Source: CAZCVI01 sp964502145 (GTDB lineage Bacteria; Acidobacteriota; Aminicenantia; UBA2199). Taken from it: a DNA stretch of 5,963 nt. The number at the start of each line of letters is the position of its first letter. Within the stretch, counting starts at the first letter, position 1. A program made the position numbers and the translations under genes. Under the pieces are notes generated by a model. It worked only from the letters and a program-made list of their open reading frames with translations, had not been told where the DNA came from and made no database searches. The DNA is taken from positions 1 through 5,963 of the forward strand of contig CAZCVI010000157.1 of NCBI GenBank assembly GCA_964502145.1, written 5' to 3'. Of this stretch, positions 5,755-5,963 are shown one piece after another.

Positions 5755-5963
5755 GCTACTCCATTTAACAAATTGCAGCAAATGTGGCGCAAATAGGCCG
5801 GGGTTTCGATGAGGGGATGTTGAAATCAATGATTTGAGCCCAAGGCTTTTTGCCGTTGGCGCGATTTTGCTTTTCGGGCGCGAAGAGGTTATCGTTTTAG
5901 GGAGAGATTTTTGCTATTGCCCGTTTCGGAGGGGGGCTAGTTTTTTGGGTTAAAATGTGTTAT
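5736..5963. other. non-coding stretch with no recognised gene
   Basis: No frame has a credible start plus coding pattern, and no RNA gene is recognised. The longest open stretch on the minus strand runs 5913-5710 and ends VSVPEPDGFN before a TAA inside the repeat array. It has no ATG or GTG, only a TTG at 5829. A second minus frame is open for about 42 codons. Either could be the decayed end of something, but I cannot name it. Confidence 0.4.

Overview
The window comes from a bacterium that I cannot place taxonomically. Two exported M16-fold proteins with signal peptides point to a diderm (Gram-negative type) cell envelope. The class 1B dihydroorotate dehydrogenase (PyrD plus PyrK) indicates that pyrimidine synthesis is coupled to NAD+. 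Nothing here identifies a phylum, and an uncultivated lineage is possible.

Layout. Positions 1-107 hold a possible tail of an upstream gene and a near-consensus promoter. Positions 108-2886 (+) carry two overlapping genes for secreted M16 (insulinase/pitrilysin-fold) proteins. Neither retains the zinc-binding HxxEH motif, so as a pair they look non-proteolytic. They converge, with 7 bp between stop codons, on a compact minus-strand operon transcribed pyrK (5276-4506), pyrD (4518-3601), pyrF (3598-2894). PyrK and PyrD form the NAD-dependent dihydroorotate dehydrogenase that makes orotate. PyrF makes UMP from OMP. The intervening enzyme, PyrE, is not in the window.

Positions 5277-5963 contain no convincing gene. 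The main feature there is a tandem array of about fourteen diverged units of about 21 bp (5444-5735). Two unit types tend to alternate: one carries an AACC-N4-GGTT dyad, the other ends in an A-tract. Twenty-one bp is two turns of B-DNA, so the array resembles phased, curved DNA with repeated protein sites. It lies upstream of the pyr operon.

A second notable point is promoter placement. Upstream of both the first M16 gene and pyrK, a -35/-10 pair with a 17-bp spacer ends exactly 6 bp before the start codon. Transcription would then start on the start codon itself, giving leaderless mRNAs. The internal genes pyrD and pyrF instead have ordinary Shine-Dalgarno sites.
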